Both the position numbers and the translations under genes were made by a program. Below, piece after piece: positions 43,751 to 50,692 of a DNA stretch of 50,692 bases (positions are counted from its first letter, which is position 1; each line of letters opens with the position of its first letter). A model generated the notes under the pieces. The model was not told where the DNA came from and made no database searches. It saw nothing but the letters and a program-made list of their open reading frames with translations. The DNA is from Thermoguttaceae bacterium (GTDB taxonomy: Bacteria > Planctomycetota > Planctomycetia > Pirellulales > Thermoguttaceae): positions 1-50,692 of the forward strand of contig JAGBAA010000069.1 of assembly GCA_017939795.1 (NCBI GenBank), in the 5' to 3' direction.

Positions 43751-43833
43751 GGAGGATACGCGAATGGCTAGCAGGCTGACTCGAAATCAGTTGCCGGGAA
43801 TACCGGTTGTGGGTTCGAATCCCATGTCCTCCG
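43751..43833 (+). tRNA. tRNA-Ser (anticodon CGA)
   Basis: Acceptor GGAGGAT (43751-43757) pairs with GTCCTCC (43826-43832). The anticodon arm is CTGA-CTCGAAA-TCAG (43776-43790), with CGA at 43782-43784 reading UCG. A long class II variable arm (TGCCGG/CCGGT) precedes the T arm GTGGG-TTCGAAT-CCCAT. CCA is not encoded. A T run follows directly as terminator. Phage tail-gene fragments begin about 155 bases downstream, so this tRNA is a plausible former integration site. Confidence 0.93.
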
Positions 43834-43988
43834 CTTTTTTATTTCTTGACTGAATGAAATTTTGATCTTTTGAAACATATTTCTTTGACGACATAAGAGC
43901 TTTTTCCAGTGTCCAAACGGTCCGCACACTGTGATACGTTTTACCGCGGAGACCAGGGAAGGAACACAAAAACATAGTTTCAGCCTGA

Positions 43989-44102
43989 GACGCTCTGAAA
44001 GTTGAGCACTTCCCCTACTGTTCCGAGTTCAAACCCAAAGTTCGGACCGCCACCCGCACCGAAGCGGAAGCGTTCGCCAAAGCATGGAGCGGAAAAAAGT
44101 AA
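43989..44102 (+). pseudogene. 3' fragment of a phage tail-assembly (chaperone-like) gene, copy 1
   Basis: An open frame ending at TAA 44102 encodes D-A-L-K-V-E-H-F-P-Y-C-S-E-F-K-P-K-V-R-T and a short Ala/Glu-rich tail ending W-S-G-K-K. It matches the C-terminus of the second copy at 44663-44911 (L-K-M-E-H-F-P-Y-Y-Q-E-L-K-P-K-V-R-M). A stop lies just upstream and there is no start, so only the gene's end remains. It is tail-to-tail with the small membrane-protein gene that ends at 44115. Confidence 0.7.
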
Positions 44103-44114
44103 GCCGATGGAAGG

Positions 44115-44444
44115 TCAGTACCATTCATCATCTTCCTCATCCGGCATTGCGTCGATCCTGCTGCGGATGTACTCCCTGGCAATCCACGAAGCAACGAGCG
44201 GAACAACAGGAATCGAAATGAAAAAGATGTCAGACCAGGTATCACTCATACGCTGAAGGACGCCGGAAGGAAGAAGTGCAATCAACAGCAAGACAAGAAA
44301 CATGAATGCGGAATACAAAATGATCCATCCGCCTATTCCGCACCAATCATATTGCAGTTTCCCTTTGCGAGAAAGCCGACTCCTAGATTGCTGACAGTCC
44401 AGATAAAACAGCAAAAGACACACAGTTACCGCAAGTACTATCAT
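44115..44444 (-). CDS. Small membrane protein, antisense to phage tail remnants (module 1), 109 aa
   Basis: ATG 44444 is preceded by GGAGTCCGAGCA. Three hydrophobic segments lie at about 1-16, 37-58 and 68-90, with a basic first loop (Q-Q-S-R-S-R-L-S-R-K-G-K) and an acidic tail (P-D-E-E-D-D-E-W-Y). The start region and first helix match the gene at 45304 base for base over long stretches (GGAGTC, six bases, ATG; then GTAA-TGTGTG-CTTT), so the two are paralogues. It sits between a tail-chaperone 3' end (43989-44102) and the start of a tape-measure gene (from about 44462), the position of a phage moron. Function is unknown; superinfection exclusion or host defence is a guess. Confidence 0.65.
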   Translation of the reverse strand: MIVLAVTVCLLLFYLDCQQSRSRLSRKGKLQYDWCGIGGWIILYSAFMFLVLLLIALLPSGVLQRMSDTWSDIFFISIPVVPLVASWIAREYIRSRIDAMPDEEDDEWY

Positions 44445-44911
44445 TGCTCGGACTCCGAAAAAAGGATGAAAATGTCATTTCAGTACAAATCAAAGGGGAT
44501 ACAAAGCAATTGAACGCAGCGTTGGAAAAAGCCAATACTGACTTGAAGGCATTTGGCAAAACTGCTAATGATGTTTCCAAATACGTCAACAGCTGGACCG
44601 TCAGTGCCGCGAAATATTCCATGATCCTGTACGGCATCAAGAACGCATGGGGAATGCTTGCCGGCGAGGTCGGAGTCCATCCGGGAGAGTTTTCCCTCCG
44701 TCAGCTTTTCCAGATGGCGGAAGGAAAACGCCGTCAGGAATGGTACCGCGCGGCCGTTTTGGCCTGTACCATCTCCAATCCGTGGCGAGACCCGGCCCAT
44801 TCGCTGAAGATGGAACATTTTCCATACTATCAGGAACTCAAACCCAAGGTCCGAATGGCAACCTCAGCTGAGATCGCCGTTTTCGCGAAAGGGTGGAACA
44901 GCGGGAGGTGA
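44444..44911 (+). pseudogene. Chimeric phage remnant: tape-measure N-terminus joined to tail-assembly C-terminus (copy 2)
   Basis: The continuous 155-codon frame has two parts. Residues 8-73 (D-E-N-V-I-S-V-Q-I-K-G-D-T-K-Q-L-N-A-A-L, then K-A-F-G) resemble the start of a phage tail tape-measure protein. Residues 74-155 (V-H-P-G-E-F-S-L-R-Q-L-F-Q-M-A-E-G-K-R-R, then E-H-F-P-Y-Y) resemble a tail-assembly/chaperone protein whose end recurs at 43989-44102. In phages the chaperone gene precedes the tape measure, so the order here is reversed by recombination between repeated units. No ribosome site precedes it; it is not expected to be functional. Confidence 0.65.
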
Positions 44912-45304
44912 CACTTCCGAAGGATCATCAAGACCCGGTATTTCCTCCTCCATTTCCGGCATATTTTGGCGGGCCCGCAGGTTTTGATAGTCCCGCAGAT
45001 TTTGGTATTTGCGATCGACTTTCCGATCGATCAGCCAAAATGAGACCACCAGATAGGTAAATATCAACATCGGCGGGGCCATTAATTTACAAAAAACGAC
45101 CAGATCATTTGCGTAAAGGTCATCCTTTGGAAATCCCCACAGATACCACAAACCAAAAAGCCCGAACATGCCAAGAAAGACCCAGTTAATATAACGCATT
45201 TTTTCCTGTTGATCAGGAGGAAGGGGCGGTTTGGGCGGTTTCTCGCCCCGATGGTCCATATGATACAGCCAAAGGCACACAATTACCGTAATCACCGGCA
45301 ACAT
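44864..45304 (-). CDS. Small membrane protein, antisense to phage tail remnants (module 2), 146 aa
   Basis: ATG 45304 is chosen because AGGAGTCAGAACA lies before it, matching the sister gene; an upstream in-frame start at 45349 falls in the promoter. The first helix is M-L-P-V-I-T-V-I-V-C-L-W-L-Y-H, then a Pro/Lys-rich loop, then helices near 37-57 and 70-92, and a long charged tail rich in R, Q and E, ending P-P-A-V-P-P. Its last 16 codons run antisense through the end of the chaperone fragment (44864-44911), so the gene 3' end is superposed on phage sequence. Paralogue of 44115-44444. Promoter at 45349-45377. Confidence 0.65.
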   Translation of the reverse strand: MLPVITVIVCLWLYHMDHRGEKPPKPPLPPDQQEKMRYINWVFLGMFGLFGLWYLWGFPKDDLYANDLVVFCKLMAPPMLIFTYLVVSFWLIDRKVDRKYQNLRDYQNLRARQNMPEMEEEIPGLDDPSEVSPPAVPPFRENGDLS

Positions 45305-45348
45305 TGTTCTGACTCCTAAAAGGGGAATGGAATTTACCAACACATTCA

Positions 45349-45377
45349 ATTTTAACTCCCAAGAATATCCCTGTCAA
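45349..45377 (-). promoter_or_regulatory. Promoter of membrane-protein module 2
   Basis: Minus-strand consensus TTGACA (45377-45372), 17 bases, TAAAAT (45354-45349). The leader of about 40 bases carries AGGAG. Its strength suggests the cassette is meant to be expressed independently of phage genes. Confidence 0.65.
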
Positions 45378-45429
45378 GGGGAGAGGGAATAAAAATTGGG
45401 CAGTTGGAATACGATCGGAAGATTTTCCC

Positions 45430-45467
45430 AAAAAAGTCCGCCCCTCCAGTCGAAATGGAGAGGCGGA
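45430..45467 (-). terminator. Terminator of the GH51 gene
   Basis: TCCGCCCCTCCA (45437-45448) pairs with TGGAGAGGCGGA (45456-45467) with one mismatch. On the minus strand it is followed by six T. Confidence 0.8.
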
Positions 45468-45497
45468 AGGGACGGAAAGAATGAATTTTACTCAGCG

Positions 45498-47366
45498 TCA
45501 GGGAACGAGCCGGACGGCAGCCTGACAGGCCGGGCCGAGGGTGACTTCGCAGAAATCGCCGTCAAATTTCACTTCACACTTTTCGCGGGAGTAACGGCAG
45601 CCGCTCTCAAGACCATTCGGAACGAGTGCTTCCGCCAACGCAGCCTTTCCACGTCCGTTCGTCGGGATACGGAAAGTTTTGCTTTCCGTCGTCGAGAAAT
45701 TGTAGCACGTCATGTACCGGGAACCGTCCTTCGCGTCGGTCACGAATCCGTCGGCAAGTTCGGGAACGTTCACCGGAATGCCGTCCACGTGGCCTTTCCA
45801 GAGACGCATCGCCTCACCGACAGACGTGAGATGACTTTCGAACGGCCCAACGTTAATCGCCTGTTCGTTCACCGCCTGGAAATAGCAGACATACTCCAGA
45901 CCGCATTCTTCCCAATTACGCATCAGGCCGTTGAGCATCTTGGCGGCATAAAGCCCCTCGACGATACCTTCCTTGCGATACCAGGCATACCAGAGGTTCC
46001 ACTCATCATACGAGATCTTGATGTTCGCCGGGACTCTGCCTCGGAAATCCTTCAGCCGGCTGATCGCGTGATCCGCACTTTGGGAGACGGTATTGAAAAG
46101 AGCGGCGGTCGTTTCCGGAGTGGAGTAGTCGTACATCGCGCTCCAGTGATCGTAACGGTGGTAGGAGATAACCGGCGCAATGTCCGAAATCGGAACCGCG
46201 GAGTTCTGGATCCAGGAATCGTTGCTCGGATAGTGCCCGGACGCGATGATCTTCAGCGAGGGATCCTCTTTCAGCATCGCCTCGGCGTGAGGACGCACCA
46301 TCGCGGTGTAGCCTTCCGGACTCTTCGGACCTTCCATGTGTGCGTGTCCCATTTCATTGCCGAGCGACCAGAGTTTCACGCGGCCCTTGCACGCTTTGAC
46401 CCAGTCGACCGAATCCTGCGGGGACTCCCAATAGGCGTTGATGGTGAAAAACGGTTCCGCGCCGATCTTCCCGCACAGGGCGATCACGTCTTCCATGCCG
46501 ATGTCGTTGGAGTCGTATCCCAGGGAATGCGGCTGCGTTTCGATCTCGGTGTAGGACTGAAGCGGAGCGCGTTCGTCCGGATCCTCGATCAGACCGTCAC
46601 GCCAACGGTATTCCCCTGCGAAATTCCCTCCCGGCCACCGAACGATCGAGGTGCCGATGTCGCGCAGGTTCTCGACCACGTCCGCACGCATTCCGTGGAA
46701 ATTGTCCGCCGGCATCAGCGACACCGCGCCGACCGCACAATAAGCCTTCCCCTTCACGCCGACGAAGATCTTCGCCATGGTGTCCTTCTCGACCGTGAGA
46801 TCCAGCGAGATCCGCGTCCAGGTCCGCACGTCTTTCGTGTTGACCGTAAATTCACGCTCGGCAAGAACGTTCCCGTCCGCATCCGCAACGCGCAGGACCA
46901 TGGTAGAATCTACCGGGTGCATCGTGCTGACGACCGCCTTGAACGTGTGCGCCACACCGCCGCGGATACCGATATTTCCCTGACAGATACCCGCTTCGCC
47001 ATTGGGGTCCAGAGAGCCGATGACCTGACTGCCATGCTCATTCTGACGCCACATCCGACTTCTTGCCGCATGGCGGGTACAGCTGAACGTGGCATGCTGA
47101 TAAAACGCCCGCGTGCCGTACGGCTCCCACATCATCAAAACGCCTTCGCGGGAAGGTTTCCCGGCAAACTTGCGGTTCTTCACAAGCTGCGCGGAAAGTC
47201 CGCCCTGTACTGCCGAGCGTGTGTGCTCGATATTCTGCCCAAAAAGGAAAGACGGGATCGGCTTTTTCTCAACAGAAACCGTTTCCGCATGAGCAGCCGC
47301 GGCAAGTACAGCAAAAGCGAAAAACGCGATCACAGCAAACACTGTCGTTTTCAATATCTTCTTCAT
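45498..47366 (-). CDS. Exported alpha-L-arabinofuranosidase-like glycoside hydrolase, family GH51, 622 aa
   Basis: Signal peptide 1-27 (ends A-H-A-E). A beta-sandwich carbohydrate-binding-like region (about 85-220) is inserted before the (beta/alpha)8 barrel (about 225-500). The barrel has R-W-P-G-G-N-F at 243-249, acid/base E338 (S-L-G-N-E-M-G-H) and nucleophile E455 (S-Y-D-E-W-N-L-W), the clan GH-A pair in GH51 order and spacing. A C-terminal beta-sandwich closes the protein. It would release arabinose from arabinan or arabinoxylan outside the cytoplasm, in keeping with plant-polysaccharide use. Promoter at 47432-47460, terminator at 45430-45467; it is monocistronic. Exact substrate is uncertain. 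Confidence 0.88.
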   Translation of the reverse strand: MKKILKTTVFAVIAFFAFAVLAAAAHAETVSVEKKPIPSFLFGQNIEHTRSAVQGGLSAQLVKNRKFAGKPSREGVLMMWEPYGTRAFYQHATFSCTRHAARSRMWRQNEHGSQVIGSLDPNGEAGICQGNIGIRGGVAHTFKAVVSTMHPVDSTMVLRVADADGNVLAEREFTVNTKDVRTWTRISLDLTVEKDTMAKIFVGVKGKAYCAVGAVSLMPADNFHGMRADVVENLRDIGTSIVRWPGGNFAGEYRWRDGLIEDPDERAPLQSYTEIETQPHSLGYDSNDIGMEDVIALCGKIGAEPFFTINAYWESPQDSVDWVKACKGRVKLWSLGNEMGHAHMEGPKSPEGYTAMVRPHAEAMLKEDPSLKIIASGHYPSNDSWIQNSAVPISDIAPVISYHRYDHWSAMYDYSTPETTAALFNTVSQSADHAISRLKDFRGRVPANIKISYDEWNLWYAWYRKEGIVEGLYAAKMLNGLMRNWEECGLEYVCYFQAVNEQAINVGPFESHLTSVGEAMRLWKGHVDGIPVNVPELADGFVTDAKDGSRYMTCYNFSTTESKTFRIPTNGRGKAALAEALVPNGLESGCRYSREKCEVKFDGDFCEVTLGPACQAAVRLVP

Positions 47367-47431
47367 GAAACTCTCTAACCTTTAGTAAACGCTCCATCCG
47401 GCAAACGCCTGCCGAAATACCATTAAAAACC

Positions 47432-47460
47432 ATTCTATATCAAATCCGCAAAATCCGCAA
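47432..47460 (-). promoter_or_regulatory. Promoter of the GH51 gene
   Basis: Minus-strand TTGCGG (47460-47455), 17 bases, TAGAAT (47437-47432). The leader is about 60 bases and contains a small CGGCA/TGCCG hairpin (47403-47418). Confidence 0.6.
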
Positions 47461-47470
47461 GGGGGGACAC

Positions 47471-47506
47471 AAAAAAATCGGAACGATCCACGAAAACCGT
47501 TCCGAT
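47471..47506 (-). terminator. Terminator of the third beta-strand-repeat gene
   Basis: ATCGGAACG (47477-47485) pairs perfectly with CGTTCCGAT (47498-47506). On the minus strand it is followed by seven T. Confidence 0.8.
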
Positions 47507-47549
47507 GTTGATCTCAGTATCAGAATGATGCGGAGAGATCCCGCAGGTC

Positions 47550-50462
47550 TCACGCCACCCGCTTCTTGCGAACGAAGAACAGTCCCGCACATCCGAGGAC
47601 CAACAGTGCCCACGTTGCGGGTTCCGGAACGGAATCTGACGCGCCGAAGACCGCCTGAAGCGTATTGCCGGCAACCTGAAGCTGCCAGTTCGTGTCCGCC
47701 GCCGTTGCCAGAAGGTCCGTCCAGAATGCCGCGTCAGCGTACTCGCCAAGTCCGCCTTCCGCCTCGATCAGCGTGTAGGTTTTGGATGGATCCGCATCAG
47801 TGAAAAGCAGCTCGAGGATCGCGTCATCCGCAATATCCAGCGTACTGCCGTTTCCAAGAACCAGCAGATCCGAGGTCTCTTCTCCAATTTCAAACACGAG
47901 CCGCGCACCGTCGGCTGCCGAGAACGCACCGTTGACCGTCAGCGTCCCGATCCCGTCGCCCGGCGAGAAGAGCGCACCGTCCGCAATGGCGAGATCACTG
48001 GTCAGCGTCCCGCTGAAATCAAGACGGCCTTCGGCAGCCTGGATCGGCGTCTGGTGTGTATTTTCGCCCGAAATGACCATCGTGCCGGCTCCCTTTTTCA
48101 CGAGCGGTTTCGTGGACTCATTAGTCCGCAGGAGCGATTTTTCAACGACCAGTTTCGCGTTTTCTTCGACCGTAACGTTGAAGTCCGTCGTGTTTCGCAG
48201 GTTCAGCGGAGCACGAACATAAGAGACCGTCGGAGCGTCGGCCGCCGCATCTTCCGCCGCGAGAACGTTGAATACCGTGTTATTCTTGAAGATGCCGAGT
48301 GCATTTCTTGCCTCATTACCGCTCGAAAGGATCACGCCGCCTTTCAGATTGACGGTCTTATTCTGGAACGTTTCGTTATATCCATCGAGGAAAAGCGTAC
48401 CGCCGAAGAGATTAAACGTCCCCGCTCCGCTGCCGTATCCGATAGAATCCTGCGCCTTACAGACCAGCGTCGCGCCCTCGTTGACCGTCACAGCACTGGC
48501 AAAACGGTTTCCGTCATTGAGCTTATTGGACAAAACGACTTCACCTTCCTGAATGACCATTCCGCCAGTGAAAGTGTGCGCCGTTGAAAGTACAAGCGTA
48601 CCGGCACCGAGCTTGGTGACGGCGGCATTCCCGCTGTTTGTGGAGATCACGCCGGTCAGGTTCAATTGGGAGTTGGCGTCCGTGGTAATATCGAACGAAC
48701 CGTCCGTGCGAAGCCGTGTTGCGGCCGAGATCGTGGAAACGGTCGGAGCCTCTGCCGTCGCACCGTCAAGAGCGTGCGAGAAGTACTTCACGCCGGTGTT
48801 CAAAATATCGTAAGATCCATTGCCGGACGCGGCAGCAGTACCTCCATACATATGGATCTCGGTATTGTTGAGCGTTTCGTTTCCGACCGTGCTGTCCATC
48901 AGGCCGTAAATATGCAGTTTGGTATTTACGTCACTGTATCCAAGCGAATCGTGTGTAGCGCAGATCAGGCTCGCGCCTTCCGCGACCGTCACTTCACCGT
49001 TGAACCGCTTACCGTTACCAAATCCGCCGGTGATCTGGAGCGTTCCTTCCTGAACCTCCGTATGTCCGCTGATCCACGCGCTGGTCGTAAGCGTTCCCGC
49101 ACCGGTTTTGACGGTTTTATTGGTTCCAGTATTGGTCACATTTCCAGTCAGACTGAGTGTGCCGTCCTGCACGTTGATCGTCAGCGTGGAAGTGTTTTTC
49201 ATTGCCGAAGCGATCGAAGACGTCCCCGTCGAGGTGATCACGCCATTCCGATTATTGAAATCCAGACCGTCGCCGGCACTGCCGTGAGTTTCGACCACAC
49301 CGCTGTGAAGCTCGAGAGATCTCATGTGCAGATATTCATACGGTTTCAGCGTTCCGCCGTTGATAATGACATGCGGCATATTGTCCGCAGTACCGCCGGC
49401 AAAAACGTTGTGTGACTGAGCCTCAACTCTCGCGCCGGCATTGATGACCAGATCGCCAGTCCCGACGGAGCTTTTTGACCTGTTGGGTCCCTGCAGATAA
49501 AGCGTCCCGCCAGAAACGACTGTTCCGCCGGTGTATGTATTTCCGTTATTTCCTGCGATGAGCGTCAGCGAGCCGGAACCGATCTTTTCCAGCGACATGC
49601 TTCCTTCCAGAACACCGCGGTATTCCGACGTAGTGTCGTTCGCACCAACGATGAGTTTCCCGCCGTCGGCACTGCTGGTCACGACACTCCACGTGTCGGC
49701 TGAAACCAGTCCGTTGACCGTCTCGGTGTGTCCGTTCAAGTCCAGCTTCGAACGGAGACGAGTGTCTTCCCACGACATGAGGACCAGGTTCCCCACGGCA
49801 GACGCGCCTGCGGTGACGGTATCCGGGATCTGTTCATCCGCCAAGAGATAAACGGAACCGCCGTAATTCGTGACGCCGCTGTTGTTGTACATGTCGGAGT
49901 TGCCGATCTGAGTGTTTCCGGTATAGTTGTTTTTGTTCGCGCCGGTATTGTTCAGGTAGACGGAAGATGCGCTGCTCGGGGCGATGAGCAAAGCCCCCGT
50001 GCCGGTGATCTGGTTGTTGAAATACAGTTTTCCCTGACTGCTCTGCCATACATGGGACCCGACCGCCGTGTCGCCTGCCAACGTGACCATCCCATTGAGA
50101 TTCACGACGGTTGAAGAATTCTGCAAGCGGAATTTACCCGTCTTCTCACTGTCGCGAGCGTTTCCGCTAATGATAATATTGCAGTTCATATCTGCGGAAG
50201 AATCAAAATACAGCTGGGCATTGCCTCCCGTAACATTCAGCGTATCCGCAGACGTCAGATCGGCAAGTTTCTTACCTGCCGGCAAACCGTTGATCCCAGC
50301 TTCCGTAGGTTTCACGCGGTTCGTCAGTGTATAGTTTTCCGCAAACGCCGGATCCGTCATGGGAGACGCGGAGACAAGCGCGAGAAGCAGACCGGCAGAA
50401 ATGCATCTGCCCGCGGAAATGCTGGATGGAATGAGGTTCACGCTGTTCTGGCGGCTGCGCAT
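47550..50462 (-). CDS. Exported beta-strand-repeat protein with PEP-CTERM tail, 970 aa
   Basis: ATG 50462 follows AGGAG by seven bases. A long signal peptide runs to about residue 42 (ends A-F-A-E). The body is repeated autotransporter-associated beta-strand units, for example K-I-G-S-G-S-L-T-L-I-A-G and N-T-Y-T-G-G-T-V-V-S-G-G-T-L-Y-L, then L-G-A-G-T-L-V-L-S-T and T-F-T-G-G-M-V-I-Q-E. The tail is V-P-E-P-A-T-W, a hydrophobic helix and V-R-K-K-R, a PEP-CTERM signal read by exosortase. It is related in design to, but not a close duplicate of, the pair at 35-43 kb. A surface or matrix role is inferred; no enzymatic motif is present. Confidence 0.87.
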   Translation of the reverse strand: MRSRQNSVNLIPSSISAGRCISAGLLLALVSASPMTDPAFAENYTLTNRVKPTEAGINGLPAGKKLADLTSADTLNVTGGNAQLYFDSSADMNCNIIISGNARDSEKTGKFRLQNSSTVVNLNGMVTLAGDTAVGSHVWQSSQGKLYFNNQITGTGALLIAPSSASSVYLNNTGANKNNYTGNTQIGNSDMYNNSGVTNYGGSVYLLADEQIPDTVTAGASAVGNLVLMSWEDTRLRSKLDLNGHTETVNGLVSADTWSVVTSSADGGKLIVGANDTTSEYRGVLEGSMSLEKIGSGSLTLIAGNNGNTYTGGTVVSGGTLYLQGPNRSKSSVGTGDLVINAGARVEAQSHNVFAGGTADNMPHVIINGGTLKPYEYLHMRSLELHSGVVETHGSAGDGLDFNNRNGVITSTGTSSIASAMKNTSTLTINVQDGTLSLTGNVTNTGTNKTVKTGAGTLTTSAWISGHTEVQEGTLQITGGFGNGKRFNGEVTVAEGASLICATHDSLGYSDVNTKLHIYGLMDSTVGNETLNNTEIHMYGGTAAASGNGSYDILNTGVKYFSHALDGATAEAPTVSTISAATRLRTDGSFDITTDANSQLNLTGVISTNSGNAAVTKLGAGTLVLSTAHTFTGGMVIQEGEVVLSNKLNDGNRFASAVTVNEGATLVCKAQDSIGYGSGAGTFNLFGGTLFLDGYNETFQNKTVNLKGGVILSSGNEARNALGIFKNNTVFNVLAAEDAAADAPTVSYVRAPLNLRNTTDFNVTVEENAKLVVEKSLLRTNESTKPLVKKGAGTMVISGENTHQTPIQAAEGRLDFSGTLTSDLAIADGALFSPGDGIGTLTVNGAFSAADGARLVFEIGEETSDLLVLGNGSTLDIADDAILELLFTDADPSKTYTLIEAEGGLGEYADAAFWTDLLATAADTNWQLQVAGNTLQAVFGASDSVPEPATWALLVLGCAGLFFVRKKRVA

Positions 50463-50521
50463 AGATCAACTCCTTGCTCGATGAAACAACAAAAATGGCA
50501 TTTGTGAATGGTCGTTTTGCA

Positions 50522-50561
50522 TTGAGATCTCAACACAAAATAAAAACATATACTAATTATA
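50522..50561 (-). promoter_or_regulatory. Promoter region and palindrome of the third beta-strand-repeat gene
   Basis: A consensus TATAAT on the minus strand (50561-50556) is preceded by TG one base upstream, an extended -10, with no good -35. In the leader, TTGAGATCTCAA (50522-50533) is a perfect 12-base dyad that could be an operator or a leader hairpin. Confidence 0.45.
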
Positions 50562-50692
50562 CACCAGCACGACGGTTTTTCATAGAAAATTTGAAAATTT
50601 TTAAAAATTCCTTCAAGATCATCATGCAGAATGTGTTATTTGGGACTGTTGAAACGAAAATAACACAAAAACACGGCATTCGAAAACCCCAA

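Noticed and set aside
43787..43975. Minus-strand frame ending M-G-F-E-P-T-T-G
   Set aside because: This is the well-known spurious translation of a tRNA-Ser gene and its flank.
44002..44256. 84-codon plus-strand frame rich in Pro, Lys and Ser
   Set aside because: It is out of phase with the tail-chaperone fragment at 43989-44102 and then runs opposite the membrane-protein gene. The other frame matches the second chaperone copy.
45396..47378. 660-codon plus-strand reading frame opposite the GH51 gene
   Set aside because: It is an antisense shadow created by codon bias of the GH51 gene. It lacks a ribosome site and resembles no protein.
1..50692. CRISPR array or other regularly spaced repeats
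   Set aside because: No run of evenly spaced identical short repeats with unique spacers was seen. The repeats in the window are intragenic protein repeats or the three dispersed copies at 1.4-3.4 kb.

Overview
The window looks like chromosomal DNA of a planctomycete, most likely an uncultured gut-type lineage of the Pirellulales (inference). The grounds are two DUF1559 proteins with type IV pilin-like leaders, three very large beta-strand-repeat proteins with PEP-CTERM tails, a Tat-exported Gfo/Idh/MocA oxidoreductase, a spirochaete/planctomycete/mitochondrial-type EF-G, and a 72-residue protein that I recall as planctomycete-specific. Genes lie on both strands in short transcription units. 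Many have a recognisable sigma-70-like promoter of the form TTGnnn, 16-17 bases, TA(A/T/G)AAT.

Layout. 1-354: the end of an ISL3-family insertion sequence, with transposase on the minus strand. Its start region carries a promoter, a sequestering hairpin and a candidate antisense RNA. 357-3420: three unrelated small genes (secreted protein, three-helix membrane protein, secreted ankyrin-like protein), each followed by a copy of the same decayed ~90-base sequence. 3455-5612: a phage Mu F-like head protein fused to a C-terminal nuclease-toxin-like domain, with a small candidate immunity gene behind it. 5941-6219: an orphan HicB. 6630-32828: mostly housekeeping and metabolic genes (leuC, SDR, HAD phosphatase, ispG, Gfo/Idh/MocA plus SSS symporter, sbcD-sbcC, EF-G, hisD, ABC-2 permease, uvrB, amidohydrolase-like protein). 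This stretch ends with an overlapping trypsin-like protease and pseudoprotease pair. 32925-42820: two DUF1559 genes and two tandem paralogous giant beta-strand-repeat proteins. 43674-45377: tRNA-Ser(CGA), then tail-gene fragments of a degraded prophage interleaved with two paralogous antisense small membrane-protein genes. 45498-50462: a secreted GH51-like arabinofuranosidase and a third beta-strand-repeat PEP-CTERM protein.

How it fits together. The core genes are ordinary. The unusual biology is in the left 6 kb and at 43.7-45.4 kb. In both places variable small genes sit tail-to-tail against a conserved or phage-derived 3' end, which looks like repeated insertion of accessory (defence, immunity or moron-type) cassettes at fixed phage positions. 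The MuF-toxin fusion belongs to the same mobile layer. The cell-surface layer (beta-strand-repeat proteins, DUF1559 proteins, secreted GH51, exported protease pair) suggests an organism that displays large exported proteins and degrades plant polysaccharide; that is inference from domain content. No exosortase, rRNA or CRISPR array is visible in the window.
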